Assembly: GCF_000006565.2 (NCBI RefSeq)
Contig: NC_031477.1
Span: 4,181,137-4,245,136, forward strand
Source: Toxoplasma gondii ME49
Lineage: Eukaryota; Apicomplexa; Conoidasida; Eucoccidiorida; Sarcocystidae
Reading direction: 5' to 3'
Length of the DNA: 64,000 bases
Part shown: piece by piece, positions 11,601 to 23,000 of the stretch
How the letters are laid out: each line of letters starts with the position of its first letter
How positions within the stretch are numbered: the first letter of the stretch is position 1
Made by a program: the position numbers and the translations under genes
The notes under the pieces: model-generated
What the model was told of the DNA's origin: nothing
Seen by the model: the letters and a program-made list of their open reading frames with translations, nothing else
Databases searched by the model: none

Positions 11601-13626
11601 CAAAGCTGGTGCATTCGTTGTCGCTGGCACAACCGGTCGAGGTGGAGATTTTGGAAGTCCTAAAAAGCGTTGCCGAGGAGTATGGTGTTACCACTCGTTT
11701 ATTAGGGTCGCACGTAGGCGATTTAGTAAGTCGACAAAGCCACACACGACAGACATCCCCAGCAACTTCCTGTCTATGCGTGGCGTGGATCACAGTGCAA
11801 AGAAGACTGCCATATGCCAGTCGCTGCGGATAAGAGAAATAGCATATTTGCTCTGGAGCCCTTTGGACTGCCTGTCATCAAACCAGGTGACAGACATGGA
11901 CCTACGTTTTAAGGCAAACGGAAGAAATTTGTGGTTTCTCTAGCGGTACAAAGGTGTACATGTGGCCGTGTTCCACGCATTGAGGACTAGCCACTAACGT
12001 CTCTGGCCTGCAGTTTCTGTGGTGTTGTTTTTCCTCGAAGCAGAAAGCTTCATCTCCAAAGTCAGTCGGCTTCCTCCCACGGGTAAGCAGGGTATAACGA
12101 GATACTGCCAACACGAGTACCTAGGTATGCTCGTGGAGAGAGTAACAGATCAATAGTAGGTGGATTTGCATCTGGACAAACGGAGTACTGGTCCACAGAG
12201 AGGTGATGAAATATCCACTCGGGCATATGAATAATTTAAAATAAAGACAGGCAGTGATAGAGCCAGAGGCACAGGCACGTAGGCGCTCGGAGAGCCAACA
12301 TGGACATACGGCGAGTACTGACGTGTGGTTAAAGAAATCGGACATACACACAGATAATGGAACCATCTTTTGTTACATACAAACAGTGAGGCAAACAGAA
12401 ACTAGCAAAATCTGTTATAAAGACTGCACTGAGATGATACTGGAAAAGTCTGACCATACAAGGGCGTTGGTCCAATGGACTTTCATAGTTCTTGTGGTTC
12501 GGTGGATTGTCGGAGGCAGCGTCCATCGACTTCGGCTGAATATCGCGAAGTCTTCTGTGCTTGGCACGGTGGTTGACACAAGTGTAATGTTGAATACGGA
12601 AGAAAGACTCCAGAACCAAAGAATAAACAGTGGCTCGCGGCCATGCTGAATGAGGAGCTTTTGTCTGACTTCTCTGTTCCGTAACTGACTGACGGGAAAT
12701 CGATCAACTTGATTCAGCCCACTTCAGCGTGCCTACGCTATCCGCCACCCCAACAGGATACTCCGCCTTTCGCCCGTACAAATGCATTACAAAATCACTT
12801 CGGCATTGGAGGAATCGTGAGTCGTTTTGATCGATCTTTGTTCAGAAGGTGGTGGCGGTAATGCACAAAGACGTATCCTTCCCTTCACTTACTGCTGTTT
12901 CGTCAGAGATAGGGTCTCACTACTTTACATAAGCACCATTGCCAACTGGTTATACCAGCCGCTTCACACTGTGGTGACCGAAGAGAAACACGCTTTTGGG
13001 GCTTCCCAGGTGTCGAACGCGTATTCAGATGTATATGTGACTTCCACCCCTTTCCAAAAAGCATGCATGAATGTTAGAAGGCAGGTGCATACACACACAC
13101 ACACACAGTGCAGGTCCCTATAAATCTGTAATCTGTTTATTGGGGTACAAGTGCGGAATATGTTGAATGATAATTCTTTATCCTTTGGGGTGGGTCTAAG
13201 TATGCTTAGCTCGCCCTAGACATGACACGTTTGTCATGCTCTTCTCGCTCTTCTACCTGTTGGCAGCCACAGCCCGCCCCTGCGTCTCCGTCATCCTACG
13301 GCGATTTTCTTTCCGTTCTCCCATCAGAGAATCACGAACATAACCAGGAAACCTCTGGTGTGAAACAGGAACGAGCGTTTTGGCGCCCTGCACCACCCGA
13401 GTCCTCTCTTGATCAGAGGAAAAATTCGAGTTTTGCCTCCAGTGACTTTTCCTCTTTTTCCCCTCACCCTGCTGTCGACCGCCAGGGCAAAACTGTACCC
13501 AACGTGTCAACGGCTCCAAAGAATCACGGAATTCTTGGCATTCTTTGCGGACCAAGACTAGACGTTGTCGGTGGATTCCCGTCACTCGCACCTCCGCCAC
13601 AGTATCCAGGTGCAAAACGGAACTAG
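8655..13626 (+). CDS. IST1-like ESCRT-III regulator
   Basis: IST1 proteins have an ESCRT-III-like helical fold and regulate the Vps4 ATPase during membrane scission. Phase-consistent exons: 8655-8781, 9452-9521, 9948-10062, 10616-10679, 10961-11064, 11606-11725 and 11796-11886; likely further exons are 12718-12816 and terminal 13267-13626 (stop TAG). An in-frame TAG at 8643 fixes the start. The Ist1 core is clear: FDPVTCKSSLKMAMSR, then RLQNSIRIQRSEIATLI, then GKEERARLKAEQMLRE (human GKDERARIRVEHIIRE), LERAMDILYTLCELIVTR, VEELKIVRRQFTIKYG (human VAELKIVADQLCAKY) and KLVHSLSLAQP...AEEYGV (human RLMHKLSVEAP...AKNYNV). The tail is Pro/Ser-rich with FPSLAPPPQYPG, as in IST1 C-termini that carry Vps4-binding motifs. 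The splice path between 11887 and 12717 is unresolved; a 12041-12082 exon with donor GTAAGC is possible but breaks phase. Confidence 0.85.
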
Positions 13627-15846
13627 TTTCAAAATGAAAAAAGACTGAAAGTAGCTAAACAATGCGGCATCCGGCCGCCTCGGGCAGCTCCAGCTGTTTG
13701 AACGGAAGTGATATGCACTCATTCGCGTTGTTGCCACCGAATAAAACAGAAAATGAAGGTTCTCGCAACAAATGGAACGAAAACGAATGCTTTGTTGGAT
13801 GGATGATGGACTCCGTCCCGTGCTGTCTGTATGTTCTCTTCTCGTTGTGTGTTTGCCTTGCGCTCGCACGTCCTACATCATCTCAGTCGCCGAGCTCACC
13901 AGTGTCTTCTCTTTGTTCCTGCTCTGCTCCCTTGCCTACTTCTTTTCTTTAGCGTCACTCGCATTCCACACTCTGACTTCCACGCCGGATGGAGTGACCA
14001 GGCCAACTCCGAGAGCACCAAACGATTTGCCGAGTGCACCAGCAAAACCGTTTCACAAGTGGCGGGCGAACGGAGAAGAAACAGCCTCGATTGCAGTTGG
14101 TAGTGTTTGTCAAAGAATACAAGGGGAGAGCGAAAGGCCGGACAAGCATGACAACCTTAATACAGAACACAAAAACCATCAGAAATACAGACGAGACGGC
14201 AACGGTAAGACAGAACACCAAACCGATGAGTGTGACAAAGACAAGACGAGTCGTGAAAACGATCAAGATGAAAACAAACGAAATGAAATTTTTTTTAAAG
14301 CTCAAGGAAGTAACACGGGAACTGGGGGTGCAGTGAAACCGAGTCCAACATTTACCTGCCCCATCGTCGCTAAAAATGCGTTTGAAAGAGTGTGCTTTCC
14401 AGAGCAATCGGCTTCTCCCCGTGTAGCTTTTCCCGACTCTCCAGGTCGAAGTGCATTTCCCAGATGAAAATGACTTCTGGCTTTTGGCTTGTTCCATCCA
14501 GTCTCGTTTTCGTCCTTCTTGTTTCGTGCACCTGTCCTCTTGGCTTTCTCTACAGAACAACGGCGTCCAATGTTTGAGCTAAACCTCCATAGCATCACGC
14601 AGTCCCCATATATTTACGAATGGACACTTGCCCTGGCACAGCCCAGACGCTTGCTTTCAAGTGTCAATATGTATATCCACTTCAGTTTATTGATATCTCC
14701 CTCGCTCGTAACACGCAAACATTTGACCAGAAGCGTCATTTCCGACATGCCAAGGGCAGCAAACATTCCAGATTCTAGTCGCTGATTCACCGCACATCTA
14801 CGTCGGCAGCGTTAACTGTCAGCAACATCTGCATCTTGGAGATAGACTTCAGGGACCACCCATTCAGTGGCGCCATGTCCGTCGCCGTGCTGTGTTTGAG
14901 TGTCTTTCAAGAGTGGATTAAAACACGACTGTAGGTGACGCCGTTGAAAAGAGACTTCCAAGAGACCACGAGCGAGTGGGCCTCGAAACCACAACACCGA
15001 AAAAGGGGAGTTGATCACGGTCACAACTTCCACGTAGCGGCTCCACGAACCCAGGAAAGATAGACACGTTTGTGCAAACGAAAAACTCGATCCAGAAATA
15101 CGCAAACGTCTGCGGAATCTCTACTGCTCTTTTCGGTATTACAACAAGCATATAGAATCATGTACACTTGAGAACGGTTACTGCCCTACTAGGATTCCCC
15201 GTTCTCCCGTCTCCACAGTATGGTAGTTAAAAAGCTACGGAAACTTTTATTTTAGAACCCACCAGCGACCCGCGCGCTGGTATCCACTCCTGTCCCTCCT
15301 TTTTCAGAATCTTCCCCCTCATCTCGCTCGTTTCGCGTTATGTTCCATCTAAGATTCGCCCCCTTTGTCGACTGCACTTGCTTCCGACTCTACGCGTCCC
15401 TTGTTCGCTTCCACTTATCTTTATGTTTTTTTTGGAAGTTGCCAAAGCCTTTTTCCACCAGCTCTAGAGGGCGACACTCCGACCGCAGCATCCTCCAATT
15501 CTTGCGTTCCAGCCTTCGCTAAAAAGGGGTTGTTCTCTTCCACTTTCTTAAGCTTCTTCACACCGAAAAACACTTCGGGACCCACCCAGTCGAAACCGCT
15601 CTCAAACACGCCATCCGGCTGTGCCACGACTCTCCTGAATGTCTTCTTTTTCTCCTCTTTGCATGTCTCCCTAGTCTCTCGCCTCTGTTTTTCATGCCCA
15701 TTTCTGCGTGGACCCTTTCTTTCTCTGCCCTTTGTCTGTGACCCTGTGTTCATACTGGAAGCCCGACTCTCTGAGACCGGAGCACTTGTCTGTTGCTGGT
15801 TGCACCGCCCCGCCCGACACTGTCAACTTGCTGCGTCTCGTTTCCC
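13627..15846. other. Convergent intergenic region between IST1 and VPS13
   Basis: Both flanking genes end here, so two 3' UTRs are expected. Polyadenylation sites cannot be placed from sequence alone. Two overlapping open frames, plus strand 13772-14467 (231 codons) and minus strand 14560-13955, are discussed as a finding. They have no splice or homology support, so I do not call a gene. Confidence 0.4.
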
Positions 15847-17967
15847 TTAATCTTCGTCTTGGTATTTGGCATACTGCAGCGTTCGCCAACTGCCTAACTC
15901 GACCACGGCACTGGTGCTGCTCTGCGCCTCCAACAACTCTTGGTAGATTTGTCGAGTGAGAGCCGCAGTTTGACATGGGACTTGGTAAAACTTTTCGCCT
16001 CTCCTCCAGGTGCCACAGGCGTCTCTGTCGCCCCTATCTTTGGCCTTTCCAGTGTTGCTCCCTCGGCCTTCCTCCCCCGCCACCGAGAGCGACGACATGC
16101 TCCCTTTCACGGACATCGTGCCGGAGACGGCATTCGCAGCTTCTGGCCCCACGGGAAGCCGGGGACCTCTTGCGTAGTCACTTCCGCCCGGCAGTGGGGC
16201 TCCGGGGATACAAGTGCGAATAATGATGCCATGGGTGCTTGCCCTCACTTCCTTGATGAACGGAATGCTGATGTGCCAAACGATGTACGCTCGCGCGTTC
16301 TTCCCCGGCTCCTCAGAGTCGTCGGTCCCTGCGCCGGAGCTCGAACTCGAGGAGGGCTGCACGCCGCGGTTGCCGTACAAGTCGACGAAGAAGACATCTT
16401 TCGGATAAAACAGAAGCGCGAGGTGGCGAGCGGGAAGAGTCTCTTGTCGCAGAACTGTGATGCACTTGAGCAGGCGTCGAATCACTTGGTGGCCTAGACA
16501 CTCTCGGAGACACGCTTCTCGCTCGTCGTAGGGCCTGGAAAAACGCGTTTTAGAACAGCTGCCATGTGCGAAGTCGACCGCTCTCGTGGAGGTGAAGAAA
16601 ACATTCCAGACAAAAATGCTAAAGTCGTCGCCTTTCATGCAGACACACCGCATGTGAGCGACACGAGACGCATAAATGATCAAATCCATTCAACGTTACG
16701 ACATGCGCTCAAACAGAAAACCTTCTTCCGCGGAGTATCCACGCTGAGTTCGACGACTGGTCTACATCTTGGTCTCGAATTACTACAGCACAAGCGAGGG
16801 ATACACCACACACGCGCTCTATGATATTGTCATTCGACGATTGACGCTCGATCGAGGCTCGGAGTGTTCGTCAGAAAAACGCGTGAAACGAAACAAAAGA
16901 AAAAGGACACCGTGAGAAAGAAACTGAGGTCAACTCTCTCTTTGAACTTGGAGCAATGACCAGCGTTGAAGCACCAAAGACCAAGGAAAGAATCCACCCC
17001 CTTTGAGACGCGTCTGCGTTTCTCGGAAAACGACATGAAAATCCGACACAAAGACGCACGCCACAACTGCGCAGAGAGACACACTTCACCTCGCGGGACA
17101 TCGCAACTCTGTCTCACACCGCAGGTGACTTCACACACAAAGCAGTACATCGTTTACACAAATATATATATATATATATATATAGTAACTTGAAACATGT
17201 AGATACACGTGCAGAGACCTCCATTCATTTCCACATATGCATGTATGCATACGCATATATATATATATATATATATACATGTCAGTTACTCCACGGTGGG
17301 TGCCCGTAGATCGATGAGCACCGAGACCGGAGTGGAGGCTGGTTTGGTTTGCGTGTTTTTACCTGATTTCGCCGTATTCGCCCCAGAGCATTCTCGGTTT
17401 TCGCCTGCGTTCGGTGCGGCATTTGCTTCCTCCGAGAGGCTTCGAGACTTCGGCTTTGATGCCGCGAGTCATGTCCGAGACGGCCTGGCCGACTTTGTCG
17501 AGGGGCTTGACTAGGGAGCCCGCGAGGCCTTTGCCGATGCCCTTGAAGAATCCGCCTACTCCCTCGCGTTGGGCGCCTTCGATCGGCTTTGTGACGATGT
17601 TGGTGAGGGACCAGACGCCTTCTCCAATGTTCTTCCCCGCGTTCAAGAAGCCGTCTCGCATGCTGCTCGTGCTTCGCACGCGCTCCCGCTGTCGCCGGTT
17701 GATGTACTCTGAGTCGAAGGTCAGCGTCGAGAGCAGCGAGCCCAGGCCGGCGCTCACGCTGTCCACGGCGTTCGCCGCCAATCCGATGGTGTTCTTGCCG
17801 AACTCGTAGGGCATCCGCGGCAGATTCAGCAGCGAAGACTGCCCCAGCGAGGAGAAGATCGAACTCAACAGCAGGTGAGTGTATCGGTCTTGGAGACACG
17901 CCAGGAACGTGCGAGCACTCCCCCGAATCGCCCGAAACTCTCCACGCTGAAACTGCAGTCGGGCACC
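15847..17967 (-). other. VPS13 C-terminal ATG2-C and PH-like module
   Basis: Exon 23 holds the family's most conserved tail: LTFDSEYINRRQRERVR, a GFLNAGKNIGEGVWSLTNI helix, then TKPIEGAQREGVGGFFKG and IGKGLAGSLVKPLDKVG. The exon junction restores GEYGEIR-PYDEREA, the VPS13 motif seen as GPDGVLRPY in relatives. Exon 24 then gives a PH-like domain (RHLALLFYPKDVFFVDLYG and later strands) with a Ser/Gly-rich insert. This end binds acceptor membranes such as mitochondria or lipid droplets in yeast and animals. Confidence 0.9.
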
Positions 17968-20032
17968 CTGGAAAAAGGAGAAACACCGGCGGAAAGGCGA
18001 TGTGTAAGCCGTGAAAACAGTTGAAAGAAAACCAAGAAAGGATGAGCGTCACCCGCAAGAAAGAGAGGGAAAGGAAGGGGAGGGTGTCAGACCCGACACG
18101 GCGGTGAGAGGAAAGCGAGAGAAAGCGAAAAAGAGGGGAAACCTCAAAAAGAAGACACATGAACGAGACACGAGACAGCTGCAACCTGAAGGAAACGGCT
18201 GCGTGATGCGACGTTTGAGCAAGGAAACAGGAATGCATCGGCGACCGGAAAAAAAGCAGAGACGTTGAGAAAGAAACGAGTACAGATGCGAGGTCAGACA
18301 TTCTGACCGTTTTTCGCACCTTCAACACCGACACTTGATCTACGCTCGCCACCACCACCCTGCACGCACAGCTGCGCAAGAAAGGCGCCTTCCACCCTCG
18401 TTAATGGCGTCTGCTCAACGTCTCTGATGGCACGATGGCCGCAGCCCCTGGTGCATTGCCTTACCATGAGCTCGAGGCGCCCCGAGGCCATGAGAATGCG
18501 GAGACCGACTTTCAACAGATCCGACAGCATGTGCATTTTGTCAAGAACGAAGGAGCACCAGCAGAAGATGTCGAATCTCTCGATGACGAGACTCTCCAGA
18601 GACAGCACCGTTGGCAAAGGCGGAGGCACATAGCCGTCTTGCAGGGGATGCTCCACCCAGAACTGAAGCTCTCTTCCTGTCACGCCCGCGCGCGTCAGAC
18701 GCCCACCCTCGGCGGTGTCTGCCCCTTGGCCTGCGCCCTTCGCAGCGACTCCGCGAATTCCTCGCTTGCCTCGCAAACCCAGCGAGTCGATGCACGCGTG
18801 GAAGAAGTCCTGCAGAAAAAACTCAAACGAGACACCGACACATTAAATACAGTCGGTCTTAACAAGGGTGGAGACACAAAAACGATACACAATCATACAA
18901 GGATAAATGAATACTTAAGTACGTGGAGTGTGCGCTCCATCACTTCACGTTTGCATTCACCATCACACACATGTACAGGCCTCACATACAAATATAAATA
19001 TATATATATATATATATAATATACGTGTTTGTGCTGTGTATATGTATACACATATATACGTGCTGACAGTGTACCCAACATACATACACATCTATGTATG
19101 TGCGGGTGTCGTAACGGACATAAGGGAACGCCTGGCAACGTTGAGACCCAGAAAAAAGGGAAGTGAGGAGCGCAGGCAGAGGAGAGCAAGTAAGAAGCAG
19201 AGAGATCGAAAGTAAGGAGAAACACAGAGAGGCGTATGGAGAAGGTGACGGCGATGGACAAAGGGGAAAAAGGTTTGGCGTTTGTTTTTCCCGGTCTGCC
19301 AAGAAAAACCTACGTTTAAGCCGTTGAGCATGTCGGCATCGATTTCGACTTCCAAAGTGTCGATCTCAATGTGGACGCGCCTCAACGCCAAGTCCCGACT
19401 TAGCGCGTGATGGCGAACGACGAAGATGGTCAAGAAGCTCTTGGAGGCATAGCGGTCAGCACCCCAGACCTTGCGACAAACAAGCAGACATCCGTCAAAT
19501 GCCACACATGAAAAATCGTGCTCACTTCCCTCTCGTTTTCCTCTTTCTTGGCTGGCGATCGAGCAGGGAAACAAGAAGACGAAACTTAGGTTCATCGCCC
19601 GTAGACACGAGTTTTACGCTACATACGGATCCCGACGGCGATTTGCTTCTCTCCCCTCGTCTCCTCCGCCCCATACTTAGGTACACAAAAACGTCTTCTT
19701 CACATCCACACACGAACTCACACATACACATATACGCATGTTCGCGTTCAGATTCAAAATGGACCTCGCTTTCGCATCCAAGTCTACAGACGTATACAGA
19801 TGTAAACCTGTCTCTATAGAGCACTCCTCCTGTTCGTCTCAACTATACGACTGAAATATGCACATACGCATACAGATATATACACGTTCCTACATACACA
19901 TGAACATATCTGTTCACGGCATGCGTCTTGTTCACATCTAGAAAATAACACTTGTGTGTCCTGAAGTACATACAAGCATATACATATATACATATATATA
20001 TATATATAATATATATATAATATATACATATA

Positions 20033-20066
<34 letters not shown>

Positions 20067-23000
20067 CCACTTGCATGTTTCCCCATACACTTTGGAGTGT
20101 GTAGGTTTGAGCGTACGTCTTCTTGACTGTTGCCGGCGCCGCCGCGGTTGGCGAGGAGCACTGGTTTCTGTGCGTTTGCGAGTTGGTTGTCGATTTGGAT
20201 GTCGGCCAAGCGAATGAGGAGCTTTTGTCGCTCGCCTTTCTGCTGAAAGCCTAGAGCGACCTGAGACAGTTCCGCAAAGCAGAGTTCCTGGCGCAGGCTC
20301 TCCGAAATGAGGGAGATGCCTAGCTCTGCCATGTTAATTGCCAAGTGCATGCTCGTCAAGTCCTCGCCGCTGGAGTCCTGGAAAAACAAAGAACTCGAAA
20401 TGAAGACGCAAAAGTGGAACTTGCGCAGGCACTCGACAGAGAGTTCATCTATGGGTAATCCTTCGTCTGCTGTTTATTCGCTTTCCGAGGAAGGATCAAC
20501 ACCTCCCAGGAGAACTGAGAAGAGGCGAAACAGGAGAAGACAAGGGACATAGCAGTGGCGGGCGATGCAGGATTGGGTACGGCCCGACGCGGTGCCTACT
20601 CTTTTGTACAAGTCTTTGACGTGAAGTTCCTCTTGAATCCGTCTCGGGGAACTCGAATTCGCCCGTTAAACCTCCCAAAAGTTTCCCTCTGCTGAAAACG
20701 CAGTCTTGCGGATCCTGCTCGGTCTCAGATGTGCACACCTTGGCCTGCAGGTCGCTCTTCAGCAGCGTCTTTCGCTACGTTCGCGCCTGACTCCCGGTCC
20801 TCCCAGCCAGCTGAGGCTTTCGACTCCCGCCCTCACGGAGGCAGTGCAGGACCCAGACCTCCTCACCTCCCGCGCTCGCTATAGTTTCTCTTTTCCCTCT
20901 TTTTTTCGACTCTGTCCTTCTCCTCGGCTACTTGCTCCCTGCCGTCTTTCTTCACCTACCGCAACGTCGTCAGGAGACGCAAGGTCGCCTGTGCCGGGCT
21001 TCGAGCGAACTTCGATCACAACGCAGTCGCCGCGTTTCTCGGTCCTCACGATGATTCTGGGCATGTTTCTCAGACCCAGACTGACCTCATACCGCTTGTG
21101 TTGCGGGACGCGAAGGTCCAGCGCGATTGGCTTCTTCGGCGCCACTGTGCGGCTGTCGATCCACAGCAGCACTTGGCACTGCAAGGGCACACGAGGAAAA
21201 AACCAGAAACTTGGAAACGAGCAAAGACTGGACACTCAAACGCATGCAACCAGAAAAACGCATTTCCATCAGCGTTCACACCCAGATATCACACCTACCT
21301 ATACATATACATATATATTCATTGTATTCATAGATTATAAAATATGGAGAACGGGAGAGAGCAAAGGAGGAGGGGGTGCAAGTGTGCAGCTAAACATCGA
21401 TAGCGAGACACAAAAGTACTCAGGAGAGAGACACACACCCAGATGTCTTTCAGCCTTGGAGTTTACGTAGCCGACTGCTTTTACTGCATGCAGATATGGG
21501 GGCTGCCTTGAGCCATCCATCCACGCACCAACATGCTTGAGTCAGAAAGGAGAGACAGTTGCCGAGCGACGAACCCCCAAAAGGCACGAAGTGTCTCCCC
21601 GAACACAAAATACATCGCCATTCCTTGCACTCTTCGGCCGGTTTCGTTTCTTCGGCTTCCTCGCCGTTGCAGTTCTGCTTCGTTCCATCGTCGCCGCAGT
21701 CAACTTCATCGCTGCGCATCCCCGTTTTTTTTTCGTGCTTTCACTCCACTGTATCGTGACCGGGGCTTCTCACAACGCTTGTCTTTCTCACCGGTCGCGA
21801 AGGATACGTGAACGGGAACGGCCATCCAAAGTGGATACTTTCGCCGTAGTGCGCGAAGAAGTGGAAATCGAAGTCTGGAACTTTCGGTGCACCGTCGCTT
21901 TCGCTGCCTGGCCGCAGGCTCCCCGAACTCGAGTTCGACACTGCCATCTCGTAGTGGTACGTGTGAACCATGACTTTCTGCAAAGCTTTGCACTTGTTGA
22001 TCACCACATAGCCTCCTGAGGCCTCGCCGCTGTGACGCAGAGATACGCTCTTGACACCGTGGTCGGGACATACCTCGACGTCAAAGACACCTGAAAAACA
22101 GACAATGCATGCGCCGGCGGCGAGCAATCCACGAAGCCCGGCATGCCTCTCAACAGGCCTCAGACACAGAAAACCGAAAAAAGGCTGGAAAAGGATCGAA
22201 ACCATCACTCTTGGCATCCACCTACAAACACCGCTTGGCATACGTCCACTCCACAATATATCTATATCTATAAATATATCTATATATATCTATATATATA
22301 TATATATATCTATATATCTATATTTATATATCTATATCTATCTATATATATATATATATATGCATGGGTGTCTGGAGGGGGGGGAAGTGACACATGCGCA
22401 ACTCTCCAGGTATCTGGGGAGTAAAGTTCCGCTGTTACTCAAATCGAAGCCATGACACTACTGCGGCAAACGCGATTCGTCGTCACGTAGCCAAGCACAT
22501 GAAAACCAATATATATATATATATATATATATGTAGAGGGAGTTATGCGGAGAGAATCGGTGCAGACATATTTCCTCAGGAGCTCGAGTTGGAGGCGCGC
22601 GTGTGCCTGGAGATACCTGGCGTCGAATTGCTGATGCCGTTGTAGAGCACCAACCAGTTCTGTCCGGCGAATTCTTCAGAAGCGATGATCGGACCTGACC
22701 ACGCATAGCCCTCAGTGGTCCCGGGCCGAAACTGGAAAGCGAAAGGCAAGTCGGCGCTGCTCCAGTAGACGGGGTAGCTCGAGTTCGGCTTGACTGCAGG
22801 GTGGGAGAAAGCAAAAGCCGAAGAACGGTACACAAAAGACGAAAATGGTGGGCATGCGTCCGTTTGTCAACACACGCCAGAAAACGCAGGTGTGTGTCTT
22901 CTTCGTCTTCTCCTAGGTCCGGAAAGGCCTCCCAGCGACTCCCACAAAGACTGCACGTATTCTCATGCTCTGGGAGGCTCGCGCCAGCAGAGAGGCAACG

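Noticed and set aside
18294..18776. 160-codon minus-strand open frame as a separate gene
   Set aside because: Only the part in the frame DFFHACIDSLGLRGKRG...ELM belongs to a VPS13 exon (18809-18465); the rest is intron.
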